Assembly (NCBI RefSeq): GCF_049994905.1
Contig: NZ_CP188258.1
Coordinates: 930,001-994,000, forward strand
Direction of reading: 5' to 3'
Length of the DNA stretch: 64,000 nt
Origin: Diaminobutyricibacter sp049994905
Lineage (GTDB): Bacteria; Actinomycetota; Actinomycetes; Actinomycetales; Microbacteriaceae
Shown here: in pieces, positions 15,753 to 24,373 of the stretch
Layout of the letters: each line of letters starts with the position of its first letter
How positions within the stretch are numbered: position 1 is the stretch's first letter
Program-made: the position numbers and the translations under genes
The notes under the pieces: generated by a model
Told to the model about the DNA's origin: nothing
Seen by the model: the letters and a program-made list of their open reading frames with translations, nothing else
Databases searched by the model: none

Positions 15753-15938
15753 TTACGCGGTGGATAGGTCGCCGGGAGGGAGTCGTTCGTCGAAGGTTAG
15801 GGCCAGCCAGTCGGCGTATTCGTGGTCTTGGCCGATCGCGCAATCGCAGGTGACGGCGATCGGGCCAGCGCTTTTGGTGAGTCGGTACCACTCGAGGTGT
15901 TCGGTCCGGAGCTGAATCATCGGGTTGTTGATGTTCAT
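15753..15938 (-). CDS. Small CxC...DHxYADWL protein, member 2
   Basis: Sixty-one residues from ATG 15938, with a purine-rich GGGAGGGG about 11 bp before it. Core VTCDCAIGQDHEYADWL matches member 1 at 6840-7046. A longer frame extends upstream to 16448 but is antisense to the zinc-ribbon gene and unlikely. The two members sit 9 kb apart and both lie among small orphan genes. Confidence 0.6.
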   Translation of the reverse strand: MNINNPMIQLRTEHLEWYRLTKSAGPIAVTCDCAIGQDHEYADWLALTFDERLPPGDLSTA

Positions 15939-16190
15939 CGTTGGTGCGCCCCTCCCTGTTCGTGTCGTATCGACAGAGATGCCGAAAGGCTGCAGCTGAT
16001 AACGCGCCGCGCGTCCCCCAGTCGGACGAGGGTTGAAGCGCAGCCGAGACGTGATCGCGTTGGCAGAGCCTGAGCTCCGTGAGGAGCCAGCTGGTGAAGC
16101 GCGCCGCTCCCTGCGGGCAGGTTTGGATTCCATCGTCGCTGCGGAAGCGCGAAGGGCCCTACACATGGTTGGCGTATCATTCCGACCACG

Positions 16191-16496
16191 ATGAGACTTG
16201 GCGACGACCCGATGACGCCCGACGAGCGGCGATACCTCGTCGAGCGCGCGCTTGATGGCGAGGTGCGCAGCGGCACCGGTGCCGATTACGAGGAGCAAGA
16301 GGCACTCGACGAGCTTGCGTCGCGTCACCCGGTCGACGAGGACGGTCTGCCGGAAGGCCCGAATTGCCCGACGTGCGGCGCTCATCTTGAGCCAGATGTC
16401 TTCGAGGCCCAGGGTCGCCTCTCGGTCGCATACAACTGCCCTGAGCACGGTCTCAAGTCACTCGTAGGAGACCCTTTCGACTCAGGTCCTTTCTGA
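16191..16496 (+). CDS. Small zinc-ribbon-like protein
   Basis: A 101-residue acidic protein. The N-terminal two thirds are helical and charged (DERRYLVERALDGEV, DYEEQEALDELASRH). The C-terminal third has NCPTCGAHL ... YNCPEHGL, two CPxC/CPxH knuckles spaced as in a zinc ribbon. No family recognised. It could be a small regulatory or adaptor protein. ATG 16191 is taken; ATG 16212 is possible. Confidence 0.65.
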   Translation: MRLGDDPMTPDERRYLVERALDGEVRSGTGADYEEQEALDELASRHPVDEDGLPEGPNCPTCGAHLEPDVFEAQGRLSVAYNCPEHGLKSLVGDPFDSGPF

Positions 16497-16521
16497 CTCT
16501 CGCGTGCCTGGGTACCTGTGC

Positions 16522-17277
16522 CTATTGGGCGACGTAACCGCCATCGACCAGGTGGTAGCTCCCGGTGATGAAGGATGCAGCGTCCGACGCGAGGAACGCG
16601 ACGAGCGCAGCCACTTCATCCGGTTCGCCCAGCCGCCCGAGCGGATGCCTGCCGGCGAGGTACTCCTGGGTGGCGGCGTCGAGGTTCGCGTCGATCAGCG
16701 GAGTGTGGATGAAGCCCGGCCCGACGGCGGTCACGCGCACCTTTTTATCGGCGTATTCGAGCGCAGCATTCTGGGTCAGTCCGAGCAGCGCGTGCTTCGC
16801 GCTGACGTAGGCCGACGAGGATGCGAAACCGACGCTACCGAGGATGGAGGCCATGTTCACAATGGAACCCCCGCCGTTCTCCCCGATGGAAGGCAGTTGA
16901 TACTTGAGACCGTAGAAAACGGAGTTCAGGTTGACCTCGATGACCTTGCGCCAGCTCTCGAGGGAGTAGTCGCCGATCGCGGCCGCCTCTCCTCCGATTC
17001 CGGCATTGTTCACGGCGATTCGAAGGGGAGCGAGGGCGTTGGCAGCGTCGACGCACGCGCGGCAGAAGGCCGGGTCCGTGACATCCCCGACCATCGGGCT
17101 GGCGACTCCGCCGGCCGCGACGATTTCGTCGACGACTGACTCGGCGCCCTGTTCGTTGAGATCAGTGACCAGCACTTCTGTGCCATTTGCCGCCAGAAGG
17201 ACCACGACCGCGCGGCCGATGCCTGATCCACCGCCGGTCACGATGGCGGAACGTCCTGCGACGTCGTAGGTTGCCAT
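16522..17277 (-). CDS. SDR-family NAD(P)-dependent oxidoreductase
   Basis: Classical short-chain dehydrogenase of 251 residues. Nucleotide-binding TGGGSGIGRA, NNAG motif, catalytic Ser in VNMASILGS, and YVSAK (Tyr and Lys of the active site) are all present. An acidic residue after strand 2 (VTDLN) favours NAD(H). The C-terminal GRLGEPDEVAALVAFLASDAASFITG is the usual SDR end. The substrate cannot be told; 3-oxoacyl-ACP reductase-like or sugar/alcohol dehydrogenases share this profile. Single gene. Confidence 0.93.
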   Translation of the reverse strand: MATYDVAGRSAIVTGGGSGIGRAVVVLLAANGTEVLVTDLNEQGAESVVDEIVAAGGVASPMVGDVTDPAFCRACVDAANALAPLRIAVNNAGIGGEAAAIGDYSLESWRKVIEVNLNSVFYGLKYQLPSIGENGGGSIVNMASILGSVGFASSSAYVSAKHALLGLTQNAALEYADKKVRVTAVGPGFIHTPLIDANLDAATQEYLAGRHPLGRLGEPDEVAALVAFLASDAASFITGSYHLVDGGYVAQ

Positions 17278-17482
17278 GAGCTGCCTTTCATTCTGAGTGA
17301 GTGCCTCGCTTCAGTTAACAGCGGGCCGGGCCGACGGGGAAGAGCCTGAGGTCCCGTCTGCTTCACGTTCGCCGCGACTGCCCCGATGTGTTCGGGAGTG
17401 CGCCCCAATCCGATTCGGAGGAGTCTCCGAACAACAGTCGAGGCGCGCACGCCGCGCGCCGTCTTCCAAGGAGGAATGACAC

Positions 17483-17896
17483 ATGCGCACATCACCGAAC
17501 CGGCTCGTCGCCACGATCTTCGGCGCGGTCTATCTGCTGGTCGGCCTGCTCGGCTTCGCCTTCACCGGCGGCGTCGGCTTCGTGGCCACCCAGGGCGGTC
17601 TGATCCTCGGCATCTTCGAGGTCAACCCGCTCCACAACATCGCCCACCTGCTGATCGGCGCGGCGCTGCTCATCGCCGGACTCACCAGGGCCGCCGCGGC
17701 AAAGGCCGTCAACATCACCGTGGGCGCGGTCTACCTGCTTCTCGGTATCATCGGATTCTTCCTGGTCGGGACGGCCGCGAACATCCTCGCCCTCAACACC
17801 CCCGACCACTTCCTCCACTTGGTGAGCGCGATCGTGCTCCTCGGTGTCGGTCTCGGCGCCGAGCGGACTGTGCGCTCCTCCTCGGTCACCGTCTGA
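17483..17896 (+). CDS. DUF4383 membrane protein
   Basis: A 137-residue protein with four transmembrane helices and the family stretches FGAVYLLVGLLGFAFTG, NPLHNIAHLLIGAALL and HFLHLVSAIVLLGVG. AAGGAGG precedes the ATG. DUF4383 proteins are common actinobacterial membrane proteins of unknown function, often near stress genes. Likely co-transcribed with the next membrane gene and sigK. Confidence 0.88.
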   Translation: MRTSPNRLVATIFGAVYLLVGLLGFAFTGGVGFVATQGGLILGIFEVNPLHNIAHLLIGAALLIAGLTRAAAAKAVNITVGAVYLLLGIIGFFLVGTAANILALNTPDHFLHLVSAIVLLGVGLGAERTVRSSSVTV

Positions 17897-17928
17897 CCGG
17901 CCGGACCACGGCGCTTCCCTTGAGCAGG

Positions 17929-18477
17929 ATGACGATGGACACGCGGACCGCTCCGGCCGCTGCCCAGCCGACGCAGCGGTTGTCGGCCGCGCCGGCGGTC
18001 CGCGCCTTCCTCGCCGTGGCCGCGTTGGGGGCAGGGTTGCTTCACGCGGCCCTCGCCCCCGACGCACCGCCTCTGTTGCTCGGTCTTCTCGTACTCATCG
18101 CTGCCTCCGAGCTCGCCTGGGCCGTCGCGACGCTGGCGAGGGAACGGCCGCCGTTCTTCGAGGTCGCACCGGCGCTCGCCCTCGCGCCGCTCGTTCTCTG
18201 GGCCGGGCTCGCTGTTGCGGGTGCGTCGGCCACGACGGGGACCGTGATCGGTCTGTCCCTCGCTCCGATGGGCGCGGCCTCCCTTCTCGATGTCGCGATC
18301 GCGGTCTCGACGGCCGTCCTCGTGCGCCGCCGCAAGCCGGCCTCGCAGCAGACGGGGGCTGTGCGCTTTGTGCTCGCCCTGATCCTGAGCGCGAGCGCGG
18401 TCAGCTTCATCACGATCCCGGCGCTCGGTCTCACCGAGGCGGGTGTCGTCGCGGTGACGGTCCATCACCACCATTGA
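17929..18477 (+). CDS. Multi-pass membrane protein, unknown
   Basis: A 182-residue protein from ATG 17929 with about five hydrophobic helices rich in Ala and Leu, ending in four histidines (TVHHHH). The His end could bind a metal. No family recognised. It sits 32 bp after DUF4383 and just before sigK, so it is probably part of the same transcript. Confidence 0.65.
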   Translation: MTMDTRTAPAAAQPTQRLSAAPAVRAFLAVAALGAGLLHAALAPDAPPLLLGLLVLIAASELAWAVATLARERPPFFEVAPALALAPLVLWAGLAVAGASATTGTVIGLSLAPMGAASLLDVAIAVSTAVLVRRRKPASQQTGAVRFVLALILSASAVSFITIPALGLTEAGVVAVTVHHHH

Positions 18478-18515
18478 GCGTGTCGCGTGCTCGAATCGCT
18501 TCCAGAGACGACATC

Positions 18516-19115
18516 GTGGAATCCGTGGTGATCGACGGGCTGGACGAACCCGAATATCAACCCGATCCCATCGACCAGGTCGGGCTGCTCCTCGTTCGCA
18601 CCGCCGACGGAGACCGTGACGCGTTCTCGCAGCTCTACGACCTCATGGCCCCACGAATGCTCGGCCTCATCGTGCGGATTCTTGTCGACCGAGCGCAAAG
18701 CGAAGAGGTGCTGCAGGAGGTCTTGCTCGAGGCCTGGCAATCCGCATCCCGGTTCGCTCCGAACAAAGGGCGAGGACGAACCTGGCTGCTGACCATCGCA
18801 CATCGACGGGCCATCGACCGGGTACGTGCATCGCAATCGGCGACCGACCGAGACATCCGGGTCGGTCGCCAAAATCTCGGTGTCGCGTATGACGCCGTCG
18901 CCGAGCAAGCCGAGTTGCACGTCGAAGCCGAACAGGTCAACGCAGCGCTCGCGGACCTCTCCGACACGCAGCGCGAAACGCTCATGCTGGCCTACTTCGG
19001 CGGATACAGCCAGAGCGAGATCGCCGTGCTGACGGGAACGCCGCTCGGCACCGTCAAAACTCGAATGCGGGACGGCCTGGCCCGTCTCAGAGACCGATTG
19101 GGGGTGAGGACATGA
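18516..19115 (+). CDS. sigK: ECF sigma factor SigK
   Basis: Extracytoplasmic-function sigma factor. Region 2 (DGDRDAFSQLYDLMAPRMLGLIVRI, EEVLQEVLLEAWQSASRF, TWLLTIAHRRAIDRVR) and region 4 (LSDTQRETLMLAYFGGYSQSEIA, GTPLGTVKTRMRDGLARLRDRL) are complete. The start is uncertain: GTG 18516 is used, while GTG 18480 and 18525 are in frame. It overlaps the anti-sigma gene by ATGA, the normal sigK-rskA arrangement. It should direct RNA polymerase to envelope or oxidative stress genes. Confidence 0.9.
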   Translation: MESVVIDGLDEPEYQPDPIDQVGLLLVRTADGDRDAFSQLYDLMAPRMLGLIVRILVDRAQSEEVLQEVLLEAWQSASRFAPNKGRGRTWLLTIAHRRAIDRVRASQSATDRDIRVGRQNLGVAYDAVAEQAELHVEAEQVNAALADLSDTQRETLMLAYFGGYSQSEIAVLTGTPLGTVKTRMRDGLARLRDRLGVRT

Positions 19116-19837
19116 ATCGACAGGAGTTCCTCGAACTGTCCGCTGGACATGCCCTCCACGCGCTCTCCGCTGACGACGAGCAGCTCTTCACCGAGGCGAT
19201 AGCCGCCCACCCTGAGTGGGCCGACGACGCCAGCGCCGACCTGGAAACCTCGGCCCTCCTCGGAGGCGCCGTCGCATCAGTGGCACCTCCAGCCGAGCTG
19301 CGCGCGAAGGTCTTCGATCAGATCGGCCGTGAAAGCGAGACGACTGCTTCTACGGAGGCGCCGACGCCGCGACGGTCGATGGCGAGGCGAGGCTGGTTCG
19401 CGCTTGCGGCATCCCTCATCGTCCTCCTCGTCGTCGGCGGTGTGGCGGCGCTCTTCGCAGCCCAGCTCACCGGGCCTTCGGCATCCAACACCGCATTGGC
19501 GCAGATCCAGCGCCAATCCGACGCCGATTCTGCGACGGAGAAGGTCGCTGGTGGCGGGACGGCGACTGTCCACTGGTCGGACACGCTCGGCAAGGCTGTG
19601 CTCGTCTCCGACGGAATGGTGACGATCCCCTCCGACAAGGTCTTCGAACTCTGGTACGTGCGCGACGGCACCCCGACGTCGGCCGGCACCTTCACGACCA
19701 CCGACGGCAACGCCACCGCTCCATTGAGTGGATCGATGCAGGCAGGTGACACTATCGCCGTCACGGTCGAACCGCACGGCGGTTCCCCGACAGGTTCGCC
19801 CACCAGCACGCCCATCGTCACGATCCCCACGAGCTGA
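19112..19837 (+). CDS. rskA: Anti-sigma-K factor RskA
   Basis: A 241-residue membrane anti-sigma factor. N-terminal cytoplasmic zinc-less domain (FLELSAGHALHALSADDEQLF), one transmembrane helix (about 93-117) and an extracytoplasmic RskA domain (VLVSDGMVTIPSDKVFELWYVRDGTP). It holds SigK at the membrane until proteolysed. ATGA overlap with sigK shows coupling, giving the expected matched production. Confidence 0.92.
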   Translation: MNRQEFLELSAGHALHALSADDEQLFTEAIAAHPEWADDASADLETSALLGGAVASVAPPAELRAKVFDQIGRESETTASTEAPTPRRSMARRGWFALAASLIVLLVVGGVAALFAAQLTGPSASNTALAQIQRQSDADSATEKVAGGGTATVHWSDTLGKAVLVSDGMVTIPSDKVFELWYVRDGTPTSAGTFTTTDGNATAPLSGSMQAGDTIAVTVEPHGGSPTGSPTSTPIVTIPTS

Positions 19838-19892
19838 TCCTGCAGGACGAAAGCCACGCGGTCGGCGAGCGGGTGGGCCCGTGCAGCTTCGG

Positions 19893-20954
19893 TCACGCTT
19901 CGTCGGGGCGGCCGGCGCGCTCGCGTATCTCGCGCGCCTCGTCGATGAGGATCTGCTCCTTCTCGACGGACTTCTCGCTCCGGCTCGTGCCGCGCGGCGG
20001 GAGCTGGATGTTCTCTTCCGCCGCGATGCCGGCCTGGAGTTCGCGACCGCGCTCCATCTCCGCGTCGAACTCGGCGCCGAAGAGGAGGGCGAGGTTGGCG
20101 ATCCAGACCCAGAGGAGGAAGACGATCACGCCGGCCAGGGACCCGTAGGTTCTGGCGTAGTTCGCGAATGTTGCGATGTAGAGGCCGAAGAGAAGGGTCG
20201 CGATGCCCAGTACGAGGATCGCGATCAGCGCTCCCATGCTGATCCAGCGGAATTTCGGCTGCTTGGCATTGGGTGTGGCGTAGTAGAGGATCGCGATGAT
20301 TGCGACGACCACGATAAGTAGAAGCGGCCATTTCGCGATCTCCCACACGGTCTGTGGAAGGGATCCCAGACTGAGCGCGTCACCGATTGCGCGGGTGACC
20401 GGCCCGGACACGACCAGGATGAGGGCGACGACGGCCACGAGGATGAGTGCGATGACGGTGACCAGAAGCTGTTGCGGCTTCAGTTTCCAGAACGGGCGTC
20501 CCTCGTCGATTTCGTAGATCCGGTTCATCGCACGCGAGAATGCTCCGATGTAGCCGGACGCCGACCAGATCGCCAGCACGATTCCGAACACGAGCGCCCA
20601 GCCGGATGCCGGCGAGTTCACCGCGTTCTCGATCGGCCCACGCAACAGTTTCGCCGTGGAGCCAGGCGCCACGCTGCTGAGGATGCCGAGCAGAGCATCC
20701 GTCGCTTGGCGGCCCTGCCCGACGACCCCGAGAAGTGAGACGAGTGCCAGAATCGCGGGAAAGATGGAAAGGATGCCGTAGTACGTCAGCGACGCCGCGA
20801 TGTCGGTGCATTTGTCGGTGCTGAACTCGCGGAAGGTCCGCCTGGCGACGATCTTCCAGGAAGGCCGCTCGACCCTCGCAGGGCTGTCGGGTTTGCGGGA
20901 GTCATTGGGGGAGGGGGCGTCGACCAGTCGCTCGCTGGCTCCGATGTCGCTCAT
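19893..20954 (-). CDS. YihY/BrkB-family membrane protein
   Basis: Six-helix inner-membrane protein of the YihY/virulence factor BrkB family. DIAASLTYYGILSIFPAILALVSLLG, WSASGYIGAFSRAMNRIYE and TYGSLAGVIVFLLWVWIANLALLFGAEFDAEMER are the conserved stretches. The C-terminal 60 residues are charged and cytoplasmic. ATG 20954 follows GGAAGGA. Members are of uncertain function despite old names (ribonuclease BN, Brk); a lipid or envelope role is usually assumed. Convergent with rskA. Confidence 0.9.
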   Translation of the reverse strand: MSDIGASERLVDAPSPNDSRKPDSPARVERPSWKIVARRTFREFSTDKCTDIAASLTYYGILSIFPAILALVSLLGVVGQGRQATDALLGILSSVAPGSTAKLLRGPIENAVNSPASGWALVFGIVLAIWSASGYIGAFSRAMNRIYEIDEGRPFWKLKPQQLLVTVIALILVAVVALILVVSGPVTRAIGDALSLGSLPQTVWEIAKWPLLLIVVVAIIAILYYATPNAKQPKFRWISMGALIAILVLGIATLLFGLYIATFANYARTYGSLAGVIVFLLWVWIANLALLFGAEFDAEMERGRELQAGIAAEENIQLPPRGTSRSEKSVEKEQILIDEAREIRERAGRPDEA

Positions 20955-21049
20955 TGGCTCGTCCTTCCGAGGAGTATCGAAGCCACGCAACTCGCAAAAA
21001 CACGCGAGGGTAAGTGATTGACATCAGGCGCTTGGAGGGATCCCTTCTT

Positions 21050-21193
21050 CTAGTCGGCCGGGCCGCCCGAAGCGGTATCCCGTTCCGTGTCATCGGAGCT
21101 GTCGGAGGACGAACCGTCGGGAAGGTCGTCGGGGTCTGGCTTCCCCGAGTCCTTCGAGTCGGGTGAGCCTGCGTTTCTGGACGTGTCGTTCAC
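21050..21193 (-). CDS. Short acidic disordered protein
   Basis: Forty-seven residues, nearly all Ser, Asp, Pro, Gly and Glu, with no hydrophobic core. The start is GTG 21193 because AGGAG lies exactly 7 bp upstream (21201-21205). The longer frame from ATG 21238 would place its start inside a perfect palindrome and lacks a ribosome site. Similar acidic mini-proteins occur at 27538 and 41961. Function unknown. Confidence 0.55.
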   Translation of the reverse strand: MNDTSRNAGSPDSKDSGKPDPDDLPDGSSSDSSDDTERDTASGGPAD

Positions 21194-21212
21194 GGGCGGA
21201 CTCCTGTCGTCG

Positions 21213-21236
21213 GAGTCGCCACGATCGTGGCGACTC
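21213..21236 (-). terminator. Perfect 24-bp palindrome between two minus-strand genes
   Basis: GAGTCGCCAC and its exact complement GTGGCGACTC flank a self-complementary GATC. It lies 54 bp after the stop of the 21291 gene and 20 bp before the start of the 21193 gene. As RNA it would form a very stable hairpin, so transcription termination or attenuation is likely; a protein operator is also possible. Confidence 0.6.
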
Positions 21237-21290
21237 ACCCGAATGAACCACCGCCGGCAGGCGACGTCAATGGGTCGGCGGACCGTTCGG

Positions 21291-21788
21291 TCATCTTCCC
21301 GCCCCGTCCCGCCGCGAAGGCAGATCGTTCAGGATGGAGCGCAGGAAGCCATCGATGTCGCGTCTGCGTGAACGGTCGTCAACATCGCGCGTCGACAACT
21401 CCAGGTCGAGGTCCGGATAGGCGACCCGGAAGGTCAACGGCTCAGCGGCAGCACCGTGCTGGGTCACGGTGGTTATCGGAGTCGATGTGATGCTGACCTT
21501 GACGAGGCTGCGTCGATCAACGAAATCGACGGACGGCACGGATTCTGCGGTCTCGTTTGCGACAAGGATCAACTCGGTGTCGGTGAAGACCCAGAGACTG
21601 AAAGCGGCCGAATCGGGTTTCGCGCGAACATGAATGAATCGGGGATCGCTGTCGCCGAGCGCGAGAACCAGCGCCGACAGTGCACGATGCCCGATCGGCG
21701 GCGTTTGGGCCCAGATCGGCAACTCGCCCCACAGTTCGCCGCTCGCGTGCCGAATCATGGACTCGATCTCTTGAAGCAGCATCAGCAC
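21291..21788 (-). CDS. Conserved hypothetical protein
   Basis: A 165-residue soluble protein. Alternating strands with hydrophobic positions (ALSALVLALGDSDPRFIHVRA, FSLWVFTDTELILVANETAE, VDRRSLVKVSITSTPIT, LTFRVAYPDLDLEL) suggest an all-beta, PH-like fold, followed by a basic helical end. No family named. It is transcribed away from the stress operon at 21947, with 158 bp between starts. Confidence 0.65.
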   Translation of the reverse strand: MLMLLQEIESMIRHASGELWGELPIWAQTPPIGHRALSALVLALGDSDPRFIHVRAKPDSAAFSLWVFTDTELILVANETAESVPSVDFVDRRSLVKVSITSTPITTVTQHGAAAEPLTFRVAYPDLDLELSTRDVDDRSRRRDIDGFLRSILNDLPSRRDGAGR

Positions 21789-21946
21789 CCTCCGCTCGGT
21801 GGTTCCGATGCTAGTGGCACACGCGGTACCCGCCGTTCGAGGAAATCACAATCCCTTGTCGTGAACGTATCGCCGACGAAAACTGGAGACCATCCATGCG
21901 GTCGCGCCCGACGTCCTGACCGCGAACGACTCGAAGGAAACACATC

Positions 21947-22657
21947 ATGACAGACACCTATCCCGCGGCATCACCGAACGCCTTTCCGGGTGATGCCGGC
22001 TCCGACCAGTCGACCACAGACGTCGTCGCCGAGCAGGCCGGCGCGGTGAAAGACGAAGCCGTCGCCGGGAGCCAGCGCGTCATGGAGACCGCGAAGGACA
22101 GTGCCGCCGACGTCGTGGACGAGGCGAAGGCGCAAGGCGCCGACCTTCTGCGCCAGACACAGGCCGAACTGCGCGAGCAGGCGATCGTTCAGCAGCAGCG
22201 TGTCGCCGACGGCCTCCAGTCCCTCAGCCAGCAACTCGGAGAGATGGCCCGCAGTTCGTCGGGCGGTCTCGCCGCCGACCTCGTGGCGAATGCTGCAGTG
22301 CGTGCAGGCAGTGCGGCGTCGTACCTGGACGCACGCGACCCCGGTTCGCTGATCACCGAACTCAAGTCGTATGCCGCGCGGCGACCGGGAGCGTTCATCG
22401 CGATGGCCGTCGCCGCCGGAGCTGTGGCCGGTCGTCTGACGCGTTCCCTTGCAAGCGGCGCACCCGAAACCGTTGACGAGCAGCCGACAGGACTGCCGGC
22501 AGGACAGTCGCCGGTGCGGCCGCCGGAACCACGCACGCCGAGCATCCAGAACGCGTCGACTTTCGCTTCAGAACCGCCGACCGATCCGGCCGCGACGCCG
22601 TTGTACTCCGCGCTCGTCACCGATCGCGCTGATGACATTACGGATGTCACCCCATGA
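21947..22657 (+). CDS. Ala-rich coiled-coil membrane-associated protein
   Basis: First gene of a seven-gene operon. The 236-residue protein has a helical N-terminal half with heptad-like repeats (AVKDEAVAGSQRVMETAKDSAADVVDEAKAQGAD, QAELREQAIVQQQRVADGLQ) reminiscent of LEA/apolipoprotein-like amphipathic helices. A short hydrophobic helix (about 145-163) and a Pro-rich tail follow. AAGGAAAC precedes the ATG. Proteins of this layout are found beside DUF3618 and holin-III-like genes in actinobacteria and are presumed membrane-stress proteins. The stop overlaps the next start (ATGA). Confidence 0.75.
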   Translation: MTDTYPAASPNAFPGDAGSDQSTTDVVAEQAGAVKDEAVAGSQRVMETAKDSAADVVDEAKAQGADLLRQTQAELREQAIVQQQRVADGLQSLSQQLGEMARSSSGGLAADLVANAAVRAGSAASYLDARDPGSLITELKSYAARRPGAFIAMAVAAGAVAGRLTRSLASGAPETVDEQPTGLPAGQSPVRPPEPRTPSIQNASTFASEPPTDPAATPLYSALVTDRADDITDVTP

Positions 22658-23070
22658 CGGACATACCGACCCCCTCGGAGCAGAAAGCGGCGGACACGTC
22701 GCTGGGCGACCTCCTCAGCGAAGTCACCCGCGACGTCTCGACCCTGATGCGGCAGGAGCTGGAACTCGCCAAGGCAGAACTGAGAGAGTCCGCCACGCGC
22801 GCAGGCAAAGGTGCAGGGTTGCTCGGCGGGGCTGGATATGCCGCCATGATGGGCATCCTGTTCATTTCGATCGCTGCGTGGTGGGGGCTCGGCTACCTCG
22901 TCGGCAACGCGTGGTCAGGTCTGATCGTCGCGGCCATCTGGCTGATCGTCGGCCTCGTGCTCTACTTCCAGGGCCGCACGGCCATCAAATCCATCAGGGG
23001 TACGCCCCAGACGGTTGACACCCTCAAAGAGATCCCCGAAACACTGAAACGGAATGAAGAGAACCGATGA
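22654..23070 (+). CDS. Actinobacterial holin-superfamily-III-like protein (DUF1469)
   Basis: A 138-residue protein with an N-terminal cytoplasmic helix (LGDLLSEVTRDVSTLMRQELELAKAEL), two transmembrane helices (about 58-80 and 88-110) and a short tail. It matches the chromosomal 'phage holin family' proteins that are not phage-borne. Overlaps both neighbours by ATGA. The role is likely in envelope maintenance; the holin name is only by homology. Confidence 0.85.
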   Translation: MTDIPTPSEQKAADTSLGDLLSEVTRDVSTLMRQELELAKAELRESATRAGKGAGLLGGAGYAAMMGILFISIAAWWGLGYLVGNAWSGLIVAAIWLIVGLVLYFQGRTAIKSIRGTPQTVDTLKEIPETLKRNEENR

Positions 23071-23633
23071 GTAACAACCCAGATGAGATCCGCGCCGACA
23101 TCGAGGCGACCCGCCGCGAACTCGGAACCGACGTCGACGCGCTCGCGGACAAGGTCAGTCCTGCCAAGGTCGCCGAACGCCAGGTGGACAAAGTCAAAGA
23201 CGGGTTGCGTTCGGCGCGTGAACACGTGATGGGCAGCGTCTCGGATGCGCAGGATTCGGTGTCGAACACGGTGGCCGGCGCGGCGAACAAGACCGAACGT
23301 GTGGTCACAGGCAACCCGCTCGCCGTCGGCCTCATCGCCGTCGGAATCGGCTGGCTCGCCGCATCGCTGATTCCCGCCAGCGACGCCGAGAAGCGGATCG
23401 CATCGAATGTGAAAGACGCGGCGCAGCCCATCGTCGACGACCTGGCCTCCACGGCCAAGGAGATGGCGAACGACTTGAAAGCGCCCGCGCAGAACGCGTT
23501 CGACGCGGTCAAATCGTCGGCCACCGACGCGGTCGATTCCGTGAAAGCCGAAGCGGCCGACGCCGCCGACGGGGTCACAGCGCAGGCGGCAGCCGGCAAG
23601 GCCGCTGTTCAGGAGCACACTGCGTCGTCGTGA
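23067..23633 (+). CDS. DUF3618 protein
   Basis: Begins with the DUF3618 motif (DEIRADIEATRRELGTDVDAL, then KVSPAKVAERQVDKVK), has a transmembrane helix (about 90-110), and continues with a long Ala-rich amphipathic tail of repeated KxxA/DAVKSSA segments. Together with the two preceding genes it forms a standard actinobacterial membrane-stress trio. The end overlaps the following GTG start. Confidence 0.88.
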   Translation: MSNNPDEIRADIEATRRELGTDVDALADKVSPAKVAERQVDKVKDGLRSAREHVMGSVSDAQDSVSNTVAGAANKTERVVTGNPLAVGLIAVGIGWLAASLIPASDAEKRIASNVKDAAQPIVDDLASTAKEMANDLKAPAQNAFDAVKSSATDAVDSVKAEAADAADGVTAQAAAGKAAVQEHTASS

Positions 23634-24373
23634 CGATCTGGATCGGCACGTCGGGATGGAGCTACGACCATTGGGTCGGCGTGCTCTATCCCGACGGCTT
23701 GCCGACGTGGCGCCGACGCGACCACTATGCCGCACGATTCTGCACCGTCGAATTGAACGCGAGTTTCTACAGGTGGCCGCGCGATGCCTCGTTCGCAACG
23801 TGGCGAGAGCAGCTTCCAGACGGTTTCCGGATGTCCGTCAAAGCGCCGCGCGGGCTCTCACACGGCAAGAAACTGCATGCGCCGGAGACATGGGTGCCGC
23901 GGATGACGTCTGCCTGGCATGAGCTGGGCGACAAGCGCGGCGTGCTCCTGGTCCAGCTTCCGCCCGCGTTCGAACGCGACGATGCGCGTCTCGACTACTT
24001 TCTCGGGTCGCTCCCGCCGTGGATTCGTGTCGCCGTCGAACTGCGGCATCCGACCTGGAATCATGAGGACGTCTTCCGTCTGCTCGAGCGCCACAACGCG
24101 ATCTACTGCGTGATGAGCGGCGCTGATCTTCCGTGCATCCTGCGCGCCACCTCCGACATCGTCTACATCCGGATGCATGGCCCGGACCACGACCATCTCT
24201 ATGCGGGCTCCTACAGCGACGCCGACCTTCACTGGTGGGCGGAGCGAGCGGCGGAATGGAACCGGATGGGTGACGTCTACATCTACTTCAACAACGACGG
24301 AGCCGGCAACGCCGTGCGGAACGCGGAAAGCTTGCGCGGCATTCTCGCTCGCAGCGGGGTCGAGGTGCGCTAG
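23630..24373 (+). CDS. DUF72 TIM-barrel protein
   Basis: A 247-residue member of the DUF72 (YecE-like) family: IGTSGWSYDHWVGVLYP at the N-terminus, FCTVELNASFYRWP, FRMSVKAPRGLSH, VELRHPTW and the late VYIYFNNDGAGNAVRNA. The family forms a TIM barrel similar to endonuclease IV, but its activity is not established. Start GTG 23630 overlaps the DUF3618 stop, and the next gene begins right after its stop. Confidence 0.92.
   Translation: MTIWIGTSGWSYDHWVGVLYPDGLPTWRRRDHYAARFCTVELNASFYRWPRDASFATWREQLPDGFRMSVKAPRGLSHGKKLHAPETWVPRMTSAWHELGDKRGVLLVQLPPAFERDDARLDYFLGSLPPWIRVAVELRHPTWNHEDVFRLLERHNAIYCVMSGADLPCILRATSDIVYIRMHGPDHDHLYAGSYSDADLHWWAERAAEWNRMGDVYIYFNNDGAGNAVRNAESLRGILARSGVEVR

Noticed and set aside
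22654..23070. Prophage suggested by the holin-like protein
   Set aside because: Holin-superfamily-III proteins of this type are chromosomal in actinobacteria, and no other phage gene (integrase, terminase, capsid, endolysin) is near.
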